Of a DNA stretch of 64,000 bases, positions 17,503-25,691 are shown one piece after another; within the stretch, counting starts at the first letter, position 1; the number at the start of each line of letters is the position of its first letter. The translations under genes were made by a program, and so were the position numbers. Source of the DNA: Crocinitomicaceae bacterium (lineage in GTDB: Bacteria > Bacteroidota > Bacteroidia > Flavobacteriales_D > Crocinitomicaceae); contig JABURP010000017.1 in the NCBI GenBank assembly GCA_014762645.1, forward strand, positions 1 through 64,000. The letters are read 5' to 3'. Below the pieces are notes generated by a model. That model was not told the DNA's origin and ran no database searches. It saw nothing but the letters and a program-made list of their open reading frames with translations.

Positions 17503-18419
17503 TGGATAGGCGCCGATTTATAACAAAGATGGCAACAGGTGGTGTGGCATTGGTAGCATTGCCTTCAATCGCAGCTGGTAATAAAGAAAATAAGCTTACT
17601 ATCCTTCATACGAATGACACCCATTCACATATCGATCCGTTTCCAGCTAATCACAAACGGTATCCCGGACAAGGAGGTGTAAACAGGAGGAAGGCACTGA
17701 TCGATCAGATTAGAAAAGAAGAAGAACAGGTACTGTTGTTGGATGCCGGTGATATCTTTCAGGGAACCCCCTATTTTAACATGCATGGGGGAGAACTAGA
17801 GTTTAAAGTAATGTCGGCAATGAAATATGATGCCGCAACAATGGGGAATCATGATTTTGATGCTGGTTTAGATGGATTTGTAAACATGTTGCCACATGCT
17901 GAATTTCCATTTTTGTGTACCAATTACGATTTTGATAACACGGTTGCTAAAGGTAGAACACAACCTTATAAAATATTCAATAAAGGCCCACTGAGAATTG
18001 GTGTTTTTGGTGTGGGTGTCGAGTTAGAAGGACTGGTATCCAAAGAGCTTTACAAAGACACTGTTTATTTAAACCCAGTTGAACAGGCAAATCATTACGC
18101 AACAATTCTGAAAAATGACGAAAAGTGTGATTTGGTGATTTGCTTATCCCATCTCGGTTTTAAAAAGCGTCATAATGATATGTGCGACCCTATTTTTGCA
18201 ACTGAAACAGAAAACATAGACCTGATTATTGGTGGTCATTCACATACGTTTATGGACAAGCCCGAAATGCACAAAAATAAAGCAGGTAAATCCGTTTTGA
18301 TTAACCAGGTAGGATGGGCCGGACTCATTTTAGGAAGAATCGACTTTTATTTTGATGCCAAAGGGAATCCGGACGTATGGGCATCAAACGTACTAAGTAC
18401 GAATTATGAAATTGCTTAA
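17502..18419 (+). CDS. 5'-nucleotidase N-terminal metallophosphatase domain, Tat-exported
   Basis: A 305-residue calcineurin-like metallophosphatase corresponding to the N-terminal catalytic domain of UshA-type 5'-nucleotidases. The dimetal motifs are intact: ILHTNDTHSHIDPF, DAGDIFQGTP, TMGNHDFDAGLDGF, CLSHLGFKKRH and IIGGHSHTFMD. The N-terminus DRRRFITKMATGGVALVALP is a twin-arginine signal, so it is exported folded, probably with metal loaded in the cytoplasm, whereas its C-domain partner is a Sec lipoprotein. It is translationally coupled to the partner by a 1-bp overlap. The stop overlaps the convergent GNAT gene by 4 bp. Confidence 0.92.
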   Translation: MDRRRFITKMATGGVALVALPSIAAGNKENKLTILHTNDTHSHIDPFPANHKRYPGQGGVNRRKALIDQIRKEEEQVLLLDAGDIFQGTPYFNMHGGELEFKVMSAMKYDAATMGNHDFDAGLDGFVNMLPHAEFPFLCTNYDFDNTVAKGRTQPYKIFNKGPLRIGVFGVGVELEGLVSKELYKDTVYLNPVEQANHYATILKNDEKCDLVICLSHLGFKKRHNDMCDPIFATETENIDLIIGGHSHTFMDKPEMHKNKAGKSVLINQVGWAGLILGRIDFYFDAKGNPDVWASNVLSTNYEIA

Positions 18420-18931
18420 GCGAAGGCCCTGAAAATAATTACGTTCATATCTTTCCAAACGGTTCTTTTATCGACAGACATTCCATTCCTTTTAGCAACC
18501 GCTTGAGAAGGTAGGTTGTGCTCATGAATAATAGAGATGATAGAATCAGCAAGATTTTGTTTAAAGGCATATTCTTTAAAATGACGCGAGGCTTCGGTGG
18601 CATATCCCATACCACAAAATTGGCGAAACAAATGGTACCCAACTTCTACTTCGGGTATGCCATCCACTTCCTGTTTTAACAGTCCGCACTGGCCAACAAA
18701 TGTGTTGTCTTTTTTTCGGATGATTGCCGTCATCCCATAAGAACCTTCATTATAGCGTAGTAACTGTGATTTTATCCAGGATTGAGCCCTTTCTTCCACA
18801 GATAATGGCAGTTTAGGAAAATACTTTGTACTTATCGGGTCGTCCAGAAATTTCATCCATAACGAAATATCGGCCTCATTTAAAGGGCGATATTTTAATC
18901 TTTCCGATTCTGCATCTTTCAAATAAAACAA
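18416..18931 (-). CDS. GNAT family N-acetyltransferase (RimJ/RimL type)
   Basis: An acetyl-CoA-dependent N-acyltransferase of about 171 residues. The N-terminal RLKYRPLNEADISLWMKFL is typical of the RimJ/RimL subgroup. The acetyl-CoA-binding region reads VEVGYHLFRQFCGMGYATEASRHF (Q/RxxGxG/A-like), followed by HEHNLPSQAVAKRNGM. The substrate is unknown. The frame can be opened from a TTG at 19018, but that would overlap the antiporter gene by 83 bp with non-conserved sequence. I prefer the TTG at 18931, five bases after the antiporter stop. No ATG is available near this point. Confidence 0.82.
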   Translation of the reverse strand: MFYLKDAESERLKYRPLNEADISLWMKFLDDPISTKYFPKLPLSVEERAQSWIKSQLLRYNEGSYGMTAIIRKKDNTFVGQCGLLKQEVDGIPEVEVGYHLFRQFCGMGYATEASRHFKEYAFKQNLADSIISIIHEHNLPSQAVAKRNGMSVDKRTVWKDMNVIIFRAFA

Positions 18932-18935
18932 TGTA

Positions 18936-21311
18936 CTAAACTTTTTCTTTCGGTTCTTCCCGATTCTGATCTTCTTTAGACATACGTTCTTTACTAAGAG
19001 CCTGCATCCTGCTTTCAATGTCTGCTACCATAGCAGTTGCTTCTTCTCCAGTAATTCTCCCAGCACTCAATAACTCATTCACTTTGGACTTTTCAGTGTT
19101 CAATAGTGTACGAATAGCCTGTCTTGTGGAAACGTGTCGATAAATATTCGGATACTGATTTTTAAAGTTTCGCAGGAAGGTTAATGCCTGAATGTTGTTT
19201 TCTTCAATCTCACCTTCAATTTCCTTTAGAATAGCACTTTCTCTGTCATTTGCAGCAGCAGCCTGCATTCCTTTTAACATTTTCAAACACTTCTGTTGTG
19301 CCGTGTAAAATCCTTTCGCGGCATCAAATGATGCGGCCAATCTATCAATATATCGTTTGGAGAAAAATCGACCTAGAATTCCGAACTTCCTTAAAGAGTT
19401 TTTAGTATCCAACAAGGCATCCAAATCCCCTCGATCTGAGAGTAACTTTTCTCCACCTGAATCAATAATTTCGTTGATCTCAGAAATTAGTAGGTTGTAA
19501 GCCCCTGAAGATATCAACCCTTCTTTAAATTGTGACCAATACGAACTCTTCTCTTTTTCGAGTATCCTTCTTCTGGATTCTTCCTTAAAGTTATCAATGT
19601 CCTGGATATCTTCAGTTCTGGATTCAGGCGGTAAATAGGTGCCAACGGCTTCCCAGTTAACTTTTCTAAAGAACCGGTCTTTTTCCAGGTTGTCAATTGT
19701 TGCAACAGTTTCATTAAAGACATAATCCTTAGCTGTTTCCAACACATATTTTTTTGTTTTCGAAACTGCAGTAAGACCAAGTTTATTAGCGACCCATTTC
19801 ATAGTGGTCGCGTTAATCATTAGGGTCATGGTCACAATCCCGGCTGTTAGAAACAAGAACTGATCTCGAATTTCTTGTGGAATTGCTTCTGTTGATTCCA
19901 CAATCAGGGCTAGTGCCAATCCGATTGCTCCCCTCAATGCTCCCCACCACATAGCTTGAGGATGGTTTTTGCCGATACCATATCCCGCTCGTTTCATTAC
20001 TGGTAGTAGTATAATGATCACTACTGCTCTCACTAAATGGATGATGACGTAAACGATCAATAGCATCCAAATATCATTCGTTGTAAAGGTTGTTCTTTCT
20101 GCAATTACCACACCTACTATTAAGAAAATCAAGGTGTTGGCCGTAAAGGCTGTGAATTCCCAAAATTCATGAATAAAGTGTTGTACTTCCGGGGATATTT
20201 TTGTTCGTCCCGGTCCGGCCATTATTAAACCTAAGGTTACCAGTCCAAGTACTCCTGATACTGCAAAGGCATGCTCACATACAAAGAAAGTCAGGAATGC
20301 AAGGGCCACGATTATGGTAATTTCTATTAACATATCGTTGAAAACAGCTCTCATCCAACGCAAACCAAAGAAGCCAAATACAGCACCAATAGCAACACCA
20401 CCAAAAGAAACTCTAAAGAATTCAAGGAGCGGGTGAAGACCTTCTTCTCCACCTGAACCAGCCGTTGAGGTTAGAATACCCGCAAAGATTACATTAAAGA
20501 TCACGATTGCTGTACCATCATTGAGCAGTGATTCTCCCTCAATCAAAGTCCCCAATTTTTTACTGGCTCCTAATTCCTTCAAAATAGCAACTACAGCAAC
20601 GGGGTCAGTAGCAGAAATCACCGTACCAAAAAGCAATACCATTGGCCAGGTCCACTCGTTTAGTCCTACACCAAATTCTATGAGTGCCCACATCAAACCA
20701 GCCGTAGCAAAGAGTGCCATTAAAATTCCTGGAATCGCCAGCAATACGGAGTTTACAAATGATTTTTTAAAGGTGTGCACATCCATGGCAAATGCAGCCT
20801 CAAAGATCAAAATAGGCAGGAAGACGGTCAGAATAACATGAGCATCCAATGAAGAGGCCCAGTCAAATGAACGATCAAGCATGGAGGCATCAAATGTGGT
20901 TCCTAAAAACTCCATTTCAATTAACCAATCGTTTCGACCGACAAATCCCAAAACTAAACCAATGATCAATAATGCTACGGTAAAAGGTATATTGACTTTG
21001 GCTAATAAAAACCGTGTAGCTGCTCCAATAATTAAAGCAAGTATGACAAATAAAATTGGTGCAAAATCTGTGTGATGACCACCACCGTGCTCTTCGTGTT
21101 TATCCGGTCCGCCGGCATGCATTTCTTCATGCTCGTGCTGATCAGTATGTGTTTGATTATCTTGAGTTACAACCGAATCATGGTGATCTTGTGTGTTCTC
21201 AATTGAATCGTGTTGATCTGGAATCGAATCTTCCTGGGCGAATGAATTTCCCGTAAATAATGCAATTGCTGTGAAAGATAAAAATACAGCCTTACGAAGA
21301 GACTTAAGCAT
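18936..21311 (-). CDS. CPA1-type Na+(K+)/H+ antiporter with His-rich N-terminal extension and long cytoplasmic domain
   Basis: A 791-residue cation:proton antiporter. A cleavable signal-like segment (KSLRKAVFLSFTAIALFTG) is followed by an extracytoplasmic extension (about 27-75) with around a dozen His plus many Asp and Glu. Twelve or so transmembrane segments span about 80-480, with the CPA1 core motifs FGTVISATDPVAVVAIL and EGESLLNDGTAIVIFNV (ion-binding Asp). A cytoplasmic region of about 300 residues rich in charged helices completes the protein. It would exchange Na+ or K+ for H+ at the inner membrane. The start is the ATG at 21311; an earlier start at 21350 would put residues before the signal segment. 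Confidence 0.9.
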   Translation of the reverse strand: MLKSLRKAVFLSFTAIALFTGNSFAQEDSIPDQHDSIENTQDHHDSVVTQDNQTHTDQHEHEEMHAGGPDKHEEHGGGHHTDFAPILFVILALIIGAATRFLLAKVNIPFTVALLIIGLVLGFVGRNDWLIEMEFLGTTFDASMLDRSFDWASSLDAHVILTVFLPILIFEAAFAMDVHTFKKSFVNSVLLAIPGILMALFATAGLMWALIEFGVGLNEWTWPMVLLFGTVISATDPVAVVAILKELGASKKLGTLIEGESLLNDGTAIVIFNVIFAGILTSTAGSGGEEGLHPLLEFFRVSFGGVAIGAVFGFFGLRWMRAVFNDMLIEITIIVALAFLTFFVCEHAFAVSGVLGLVTLGLIMAGPGRTKISPEVQHFIHEFWEFTAFTANTLIFLIVGVVIAERTTFTTNDIWMLLIVYVIIHLVRAVVIIILLPVMKRAGYGIGKNHPQAMWWGALRGAIGLALALIVESTEAIPQEIRDQFLFLTAGIVTMTLMINATTMKWVANKLGLTAVSKTKKYVLETAKDYVFNETVATIDNLEKDRFFRKVNWEAVGTYLPPESRTEDIQDIDNFKEESRRRILEKEKSSYWSQFKEGLISSGAYNLLISEINEIIDSGGEKLLSDRGDLDALLDTKNSLRKFGILGRFFSKRYIDRLAASFDAAKGFYTAQQKCLKMLKGMQAAAANDRESAILKEIEGEIEENNIQALTFLRNFKNQYPNIYRHVSTRQAIRTLLNTEKSKVNELLSAGRITGEEATAMVADIESRMQALSKERMSKEDQNREEPKEKV

Positions 21312-21404
21312 TTGTATTGATTTGAGTTTCGGTAAATGTAATGAAATCAATTTATTATCCGAACTCGAGGCAAAAAAAGTGGTTTGTTCCTGGTAAATTC
21401 TGAC

Positions 21405-22235
21405 CTAGGGAATTTCGTATTCGATACCTTCCTTCATCTCACCGATTAGTTTCGATTTGAGGTTTTTGAAGTCATAGAGGTCCTCATCCAGCATGTGCGT
21501 TGGAGATATGTTCTTAAGGGCGGTAAACATTATCTCTGATCTTCCTGGATATTTTTCATCCCAAGTACGAAGCATTTTTTTCACAACTTGCCGTTGAAGG
21601 TTGTCCTGTGATCCACATAAATTGCACGGTATAATCGGATAGTCACGGATTTGCGAAAGTTGTTCGATATCTGCTTCTTTCACAAAAGCTAAAGGTCGCA
21701 GAATAACAAAACGATCATCATTGGTTCGGTACTTCGCCGGCATGGTTTCAATCTTTCCAGCAAAGAAGAGGTTGAGAAAAAAGGTTTCCAAAATATCGTC
21801 CCGGTGATGGCCCAGCGCTAGTTTATTACAGCCTAATCGTTCTGCTGCAGTATATAATGTGCCTCTCCTGAGTCTTGAACAAAGGCTGCATGTCGTTTTA
21901 CCTTCCGGCGTTTTTTCTTTGACAATGGAGTATGTGTCACGCTCTACTACTTCAAATGGAACTCCAACTCCGGTGAGATAATTAGGAAGCACTTCTTCTG
22001 GAAATCCGGGTTGTTTCTGGTCTAAATTAACAGCAACGATTTCAAAGTTGAAAACAGATGCCTTCTGTATTTGCATGAGAATATCAAGCATGGTGTAGCT
22101 GTCTTTACCTCCGGATAGACATACCATAATCTTATCCCCATCTTCGATCATGTTGTAATCGTTGATAGCGTTCCATACCGTTTTCTTGATCTTACGGTTG
22201 AGCTTTTCTTCTATCGCTGCTTTTTCGTCCTTCAA
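21405..22235 (-). CDS. ttcA: TtcA family tRNA 2-thiocytidine biosynthesis protein
   Basis: A 276-residue PP-loop ATPase that activates cytidine 32 of tRNA for thiolation. It contains the PP-loop [12 protein letters not shown] (about 39-50), the paired cysteines [15 protein letters not shown] typical of the iron-sulfur TtcA group, the [18 protein letters not shown] motif, and a later [12 protein letters not shown] Cys pair. The start is a TTG directly after the stop of the upstream methyltransferase gene (TAATTG), so translation is probably coupled. An RNA-modification pairing with the upstream gene is likely. Confidence 0.88.
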   Translation of the reverse strand: MKDEKAAIEEKLNRKIKKTVWNAINDYNMIEDGDKIMVCLSGGKDSYTMLDILMQIQKASVFNFEIVAVNLDQKQPGFPEEVLPNYLTGVGVPFEVVERDTYSIVKEKTPEGKTTCSLCSRLRRGTLYTAAERLGCNKLALGHHRDDILETFFLNLFFAGKIETMPAKYRTNDDRFVILRPLAFVKEADIEQLSQIRDYPIIPCNLCGSQDNLQRQVVKKMLRTWDEKYPGRSEIMFTALKNISPTHMLDEDLYDFKNLKSKLIGEMKEGIEYEIP

Positions 22236-22700
22236 TTAAAGTTCTTGTTTGTTTATCCGATCGTACATCACGATACTCCCGCTAACCGCCACATTCAATG
22301 AATGTTCACCAGGAAGTTGAATCAAATGATGACACCGTGTTAATACCTTATCCGGCAAACCATTATTTTCAGCTCCCAAGAGGTAGGCGGCCCTTCTTGG
22401 GTGCGCAAAGGTACGAATAGGAGTTGAATTTTCATAGAGTTCTACTCCAACCAACTGGGTGGAGTGAGGGAGGGACTTGTAGAAATGATCAAAATCCTCG
22501 TATTTGTAAAACGGAATTTTGGACCAGGTTTTATGCGTGTCAGAGGTCTGATCATTGTATTTACCGTCAATAATAAAAATAAATTGGGCACCCAGGCAGT
22601 AAGCTGACCTCCAAAGGGTACCAATGTTGTGATGGGTTTTAGGTTGATAGACACCAATGCCAAAAAATTGTTCATCTTCTAGTTTCCAGCGCTTCTTCAT
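22236..22700 (-). CDS. SpoU/TrmH (SPOUT) family RNA methyltransferase
   Basis: A 154-residue SAM-dependent RNA 2'-O-methyltransferase with the SPOUT knot. The motifs are NIGTLWRSAYCLGAQF (motif 1), AAYLLGAENNGLPDKVL (motif 2) and LPGEHSLNVAVSGSIVMYDR (motif 3). It lacks an N-terminal substrate-binding domain, like the minimal TrmL-type enzymes. Specificity is not deducible. Its ATG overlaps the ABC transporter stop by 1 bp and its stop abuts the ttcA start. Confidence 0.88.
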   Translation of the reverse strand: MKKRWKLEDEQFFGIGVYQPKTHHNIGTLWRSAYCLGAQFIFIIDGKYNDQTSDTHKTWSKIPFYKYEDFDHFYKSLPHSTQLVGVELYENSTPIRTFAHPRRAAYLLGAENNGLPDKVLTRCHHLIQLPGEHSLNVAVSGSIVMYDRINKQEL

Positions 22701-24478
22701 TACATTTCTTTGGATTCTGCAGCATCTATTAGCTCCTGTTTACGAAAGATAGTTTCATACTGTCCATGCAATTGCATCAACTCATCATGTGTGCCTTCTT
22801 CAATGATTTCTCCATCCTCCAGTACTACAATTTTATCAGCATACTTAATACTGGAAATCCGGTGAGAGATAATGAGGGCCGTTTTATTTTTTAGATCTTT
22901 TCTAATGGAATTCAGAATTACTTCTTCTGTTTCATTATCCACTGCGGACAGGCAATCATCAAGCACAAGAATTTCAGGGTTCTTAATCAGTGCTCTGGCA
23001 ATGGAGATTCTTTGTTTTTGACCACCTGATACATTAATTCCTCTCTCGCCCAAACGAGTTTCGTATTTTTTAGGGAATTGCATGATATTGTCATGAATGC
23101 CGGCATCCTTTGCAGCCTTAACAACAGTGCTTTCTGAAACATCTGCTGCATCTACACCAAAGGCTATATTGTTTTTAATCGTATCAGAAAATAAAAAATG
23201 CTCCTGAGGTACATAGCCAAGATGCTTACGCCAGGATTCTAAATCTACATCCCGAAGGTCTTTTCCATCCACCGTGATACTTCCTTTGCTTGGGTCCACA
23301 AGGCGCATTAGTAAATATGCAAGGGCAGATTTGCCACTTCCGGTCCTTCCCAATATCCCGATAGTAGATCCTTTGTCAATTTCAAGATTAATGTTTCTCA
23401 AAGCACGTACTCCTGAATTTTCAAAGGTGAGGTCAACATTTTTAAAAATGATTTTATCTTTCAATTCAAGTGTATCCTTACTCGTAGAAACAATATCCGG
23501 TTTTTCTTTGAGGAATTCATTGATACGTTTCTGTGATGCTGCCGCGCGTTGAACCAGGGAAGTTACCCAACCAACTGATGCAAACGGCCATGTAAGCAAG
23601 TTTACGTAAAGCACAAATTCAGCAATTTCTCCAGCTTGTATGGTTCCAGCCTGCGCTTGTGACCCACCAATATATATGGTTAAAATTGTACTGACACCGA
23701 TTAACAACACGATTGTAGGCATAAAGAATGCCTGCGTTCTAACAAGGGTTAGCGATCTGTTTTTGTATTCATCTGCCTCGGCATTAAAGCGTTCTTCTGA
23801 TTCTGCTTCCTTAACGTGAGATTTAATAACCCGGATTCCTGAAAAGGTTTCCTGTATCATAGTAGACAAATATGATTGTTGCTCCTGAACGCGCTCACTT
23901 TTTTTATTGAGAATCTTACTGACAAAGTAAATCAGAACAGACATAACAGGTAAAGGTGCCAAAACATACATGGTTAACGTTGGGTTTATCGCTAACATAA
24001 TATACAGGGCCATTCCGAACCGAACAATGAGCCCAAGGGTGTACATAATAGCCGGACCAAGATACATGCGTACTTTACTGACATCCTCTGTAATTCGGTT
24101 CATTAAGTCACCGGTAGAATTCTTTTTATAGAAGTTGAACGAAAGATTTTGGTACTGCTCGTAGATCTCATTCTTCAGGTCATATTCCATATATCTGGAT
24201 GCTCTGATGATGGTTTGCCGTTGAAAAAATAAAAAGACGCCAGAGATCAGAGAGTAGAGAGCATAAAGTCCTGCAGATAGTAAGGCTACTTCTAATAATT
24301 TGTCGGGAGCAATGAAATCTGTGTCTTTACTTGACTCAACCATTTTATTGATGGAATCCCTCACGACGCCTGGCATACTCATTACAAAAATGTTTTGACC
24401 AACAATAAATGCCAAACCAAGTAGCAGATGCCACTTATATTTAAGTAAATATTTATTTAAATAGGATAATGATGACAT
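22700..24478 (-). CDS. ABC transporter ATP-binding/permease protein (exporter half-transporter)
   Basis: A 592-residue type IV ABC half-transporter. Six hydrophobic segments within residues 15-320 form the membrane domain. The nucleotide-binding domain (about 345-585) has Walker A GRTGSGKSALAYLL, signature NVSGGQKQRISIARAL, Walker B PEILVLDDCLSAVD and the switch His in ALIISHRIS. The residue after the Walker B Asp is Asp rather than the usual catalytic Glu, as in the degenerate site of some heterodimeric exporters. This protein may homodimerise or pair with a subunit encoded elsewhere. The substrate (lipid or drug) is unknown. It is the first gene of the ABC-spoU-ttcA unit. Confidence 0.9.
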   Translation of the reverse strand: MSSLSYLNKYLLKYKWHLLLGLAFIVGQNIFVMSMPGVVRDSINKMVESSKDTDFIAPDKLLEVALLSAGLYALYSLISGVFLFFQRQTIIRASRYMEYDLKNEIYEQYQNLSFNFYKKNSTGDLMNRITEDVSKVRMYLGPAIMYTLGLIVRFGMALYIMLAINPTLTMYVLAPLPVMSVLIYFVSKILNKKSERVQEQQSYLSTMIQETFSGIRVIKSHVKEAESEERFNAEADEYKNRSLTLVRTQAFFMPTIVLLIGVSTILTIYIGGSQAQAGTIQAGEIAEFVLYVNLLTWPFASVGWVTSLVQRAAASQKRINEFLKEKPDIVSTSKDTLELKDKIIFKNVDLTFENSGVRALRNINLEIDKGSTIGILGRTGSGKSALAYLLMRLVDPSKGSITVDGKDLRDVDLESWRKHLGYVPQEHFLFSDTIKNNIAFGVDAADVSESTVVKAAKDAGIHDNIMQFPKKYETRLGERGINVSGGQKQRISIARALIKNPEILVLDDCLSAVDNETEEVILNSIRKDLKNKTALIISHRISSIKYADKIVVLEDGEIIEEGTHDELMQLHGQYETIFRKQELIDAAESKEM

Positions 24479-24489
24479 TTAAAAATTCG

Positions 24490-24548
24490 TACTTTTGTCA
24501 CGCCTAAAAAAGGGTACATATTGTGCCAGGGGCTTTTCGCCGGCACAA
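24490..24548 (+). promoter_or_regulatory. Promoter element and structured 5' leader of ldh
   Basis: TACTTTTG at 24490-24497 matches the TAnnTTTG -7 consensus and would give a leader of about 85 bases. The leader contains a strong hairpin: TTGTGCC at 24521-24527 pairs perfectly with GGCACAA at 24542-24548. An inner GGC/GCC stem (24531-24533 with 24539-24541) caps it, with three unpaired bases on one side. No T-run follows, so it is not a simple terminator. Confidence 0.45.
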
Positions 24549-24591
24549 AGTTAGTTATAAGATTGAGTTTAATATTTAAATCCCCTCATTT

Positions 24592-25689
24592 ATGTTTGAA
24601 GTGAAAGATATTAAGGAGACGTCCCTAAGTGAGAATCCTGTTATTGCACGAATGTCACAGTATGATCACGAACAATTATTATTTTGTAATGACAACGCTA
24701 CAGGCCTGAGGGCAATCATAGCCGTACATAATACTACATTGGGTCCTGCACTGGGAGGAACAAGAATGTGGGCGTATAACAATGAGATCGAAGCATTGAC
24801 AGATGTTTTGCGATTATCTAGAGGGATGACCTACAAAAATTCAATCTCAGGACTAAATCTTGGAGGAGGTAAGGCTGTTATTATAGGAGATTCTAGAAAA
24901 CATAAGAGTGAAGCGCTCTTCAGAAGATTTGGGAAGTTTGTGGATAGTCTTGCAGGGAAATACATTACAGCTGAAGACGTAGGGATTTCGCCGACTGACA
25001 TGACCTGGGTGAGTATGGAAACAGATCATGTGGTTGGGTTGCCTGGAAAAAGTGGAGACCCATCACCAGTGACGGCTTATGGCGTATACATGGGGATGAA
25101 AGCAGCTGCTAAAGTGAAGTACGGAACAGATTCACTTAATGGAAAGAAAATTGCGGTTCAGGGAGTTGGACATGTGGGAGAATATTTGGTAGATCATTTG
25201 GCCAATGAAGGAGCGGAAATATTTATTTCTGATATTCATGATGAAACACTAAAAGCGGTTGCAGATAAATACAAAGCCAAAGTAGTAGGACTTGAAGAAA
25301 TCTACGAAATAGATATGGATATTTATGCGCCATGTGCCTTGGGAGCAACTGTAAATGATGAAACGCTTGCCAAATTGAAGTGTTCTATTATCGCAGGAGC
25401 TGCGAATAATCAGCTGCAAGACGAAAGCGTACATGGAGTAACCGTAAAGGATAAAGATATTTTATACGTGCCTGATTTCATGGTCAACGCCGGAGGTGTT
25501 ATCAACTGTTATGCAGAAGTGAAAGGACTTTCAGCTGAATGGGCCATGACAAAGGCAGAAGAAATTTACAATAGAACTATAGATATATTATACAGAGCTT
25601 CGCAAGAAGGAATACCAACTTATCAAATTGCCAATACCATGGCTGAAGAACGAATTGAAGCCATGGGTAAAGTCAAACTACCCTATTAA
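24592..25689 (+). CDS. ldh: Leucine/valine/phenylalanine dehydrogenase (Glu/Leu/Phe/Val family)
   Basis: A 365-residue NAD-dependent amino-acid dehydrogenase that reversibly deaminates branched-chain amino acids. The dinucleotide- and substrate-binding features are clear: GPALGGTRMWAY, the catalytic-Lys motif GLNLGGGKAVIIGD, EDVGISPTDMTW, and the Rossmann motif VAVQGVGHVGEYL-type sequence near residue 185. NEG-type distal motifs AGAANNQL and PDFMVNAGGVINCY follow. It leads an apparent operon with nusB, a DUF1573 gene and yajC, with gaps of 2 to 10 bp. Flavobacterial and related genomes often use this enzyme in branched-chain fatty acid precursor supply. Confidence 0.93.
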   Translation: MFEVKDIKETSLSENPVIARMSQYDHEQLLFCNDNATGLRAIIAVHNTTLGPALGGTRMWAYNNEIEALTDVLRLSRGMTYKNSISGLNLGGGKAVIIGDSRKHKSEALFRRFGKFVDSLAGKYITAEDVGISPTDMTWVSMETDHVVGLPGKSGDPSPVTAYGVYMGMKAAAKVKYGTDSLNGKKIAVQGVGHVGEYLVDHLANEGAEIFISDIHDETLKAVADKYKAKVVGLEEIYEIDMDIYAPCALGATVNDETLAKLKCSIIAGAANNQLQDESVHGVTVKDKDILYVPDFMVNAGGVINCYAEVKGLSAEWAMTKAEEIYNRTIDILYRASQEGIPTYQIANTMAEERIEAMGKVKLPY

Positions 25690-25691
25690 AA

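Noticed and set aside
18932-19018. Longer start of the GNAT gene inside the antiporter gene
   Set aside because: The extra residues are out-of-frame antiporter sequence and the conserved GNAT start lies after 18931.
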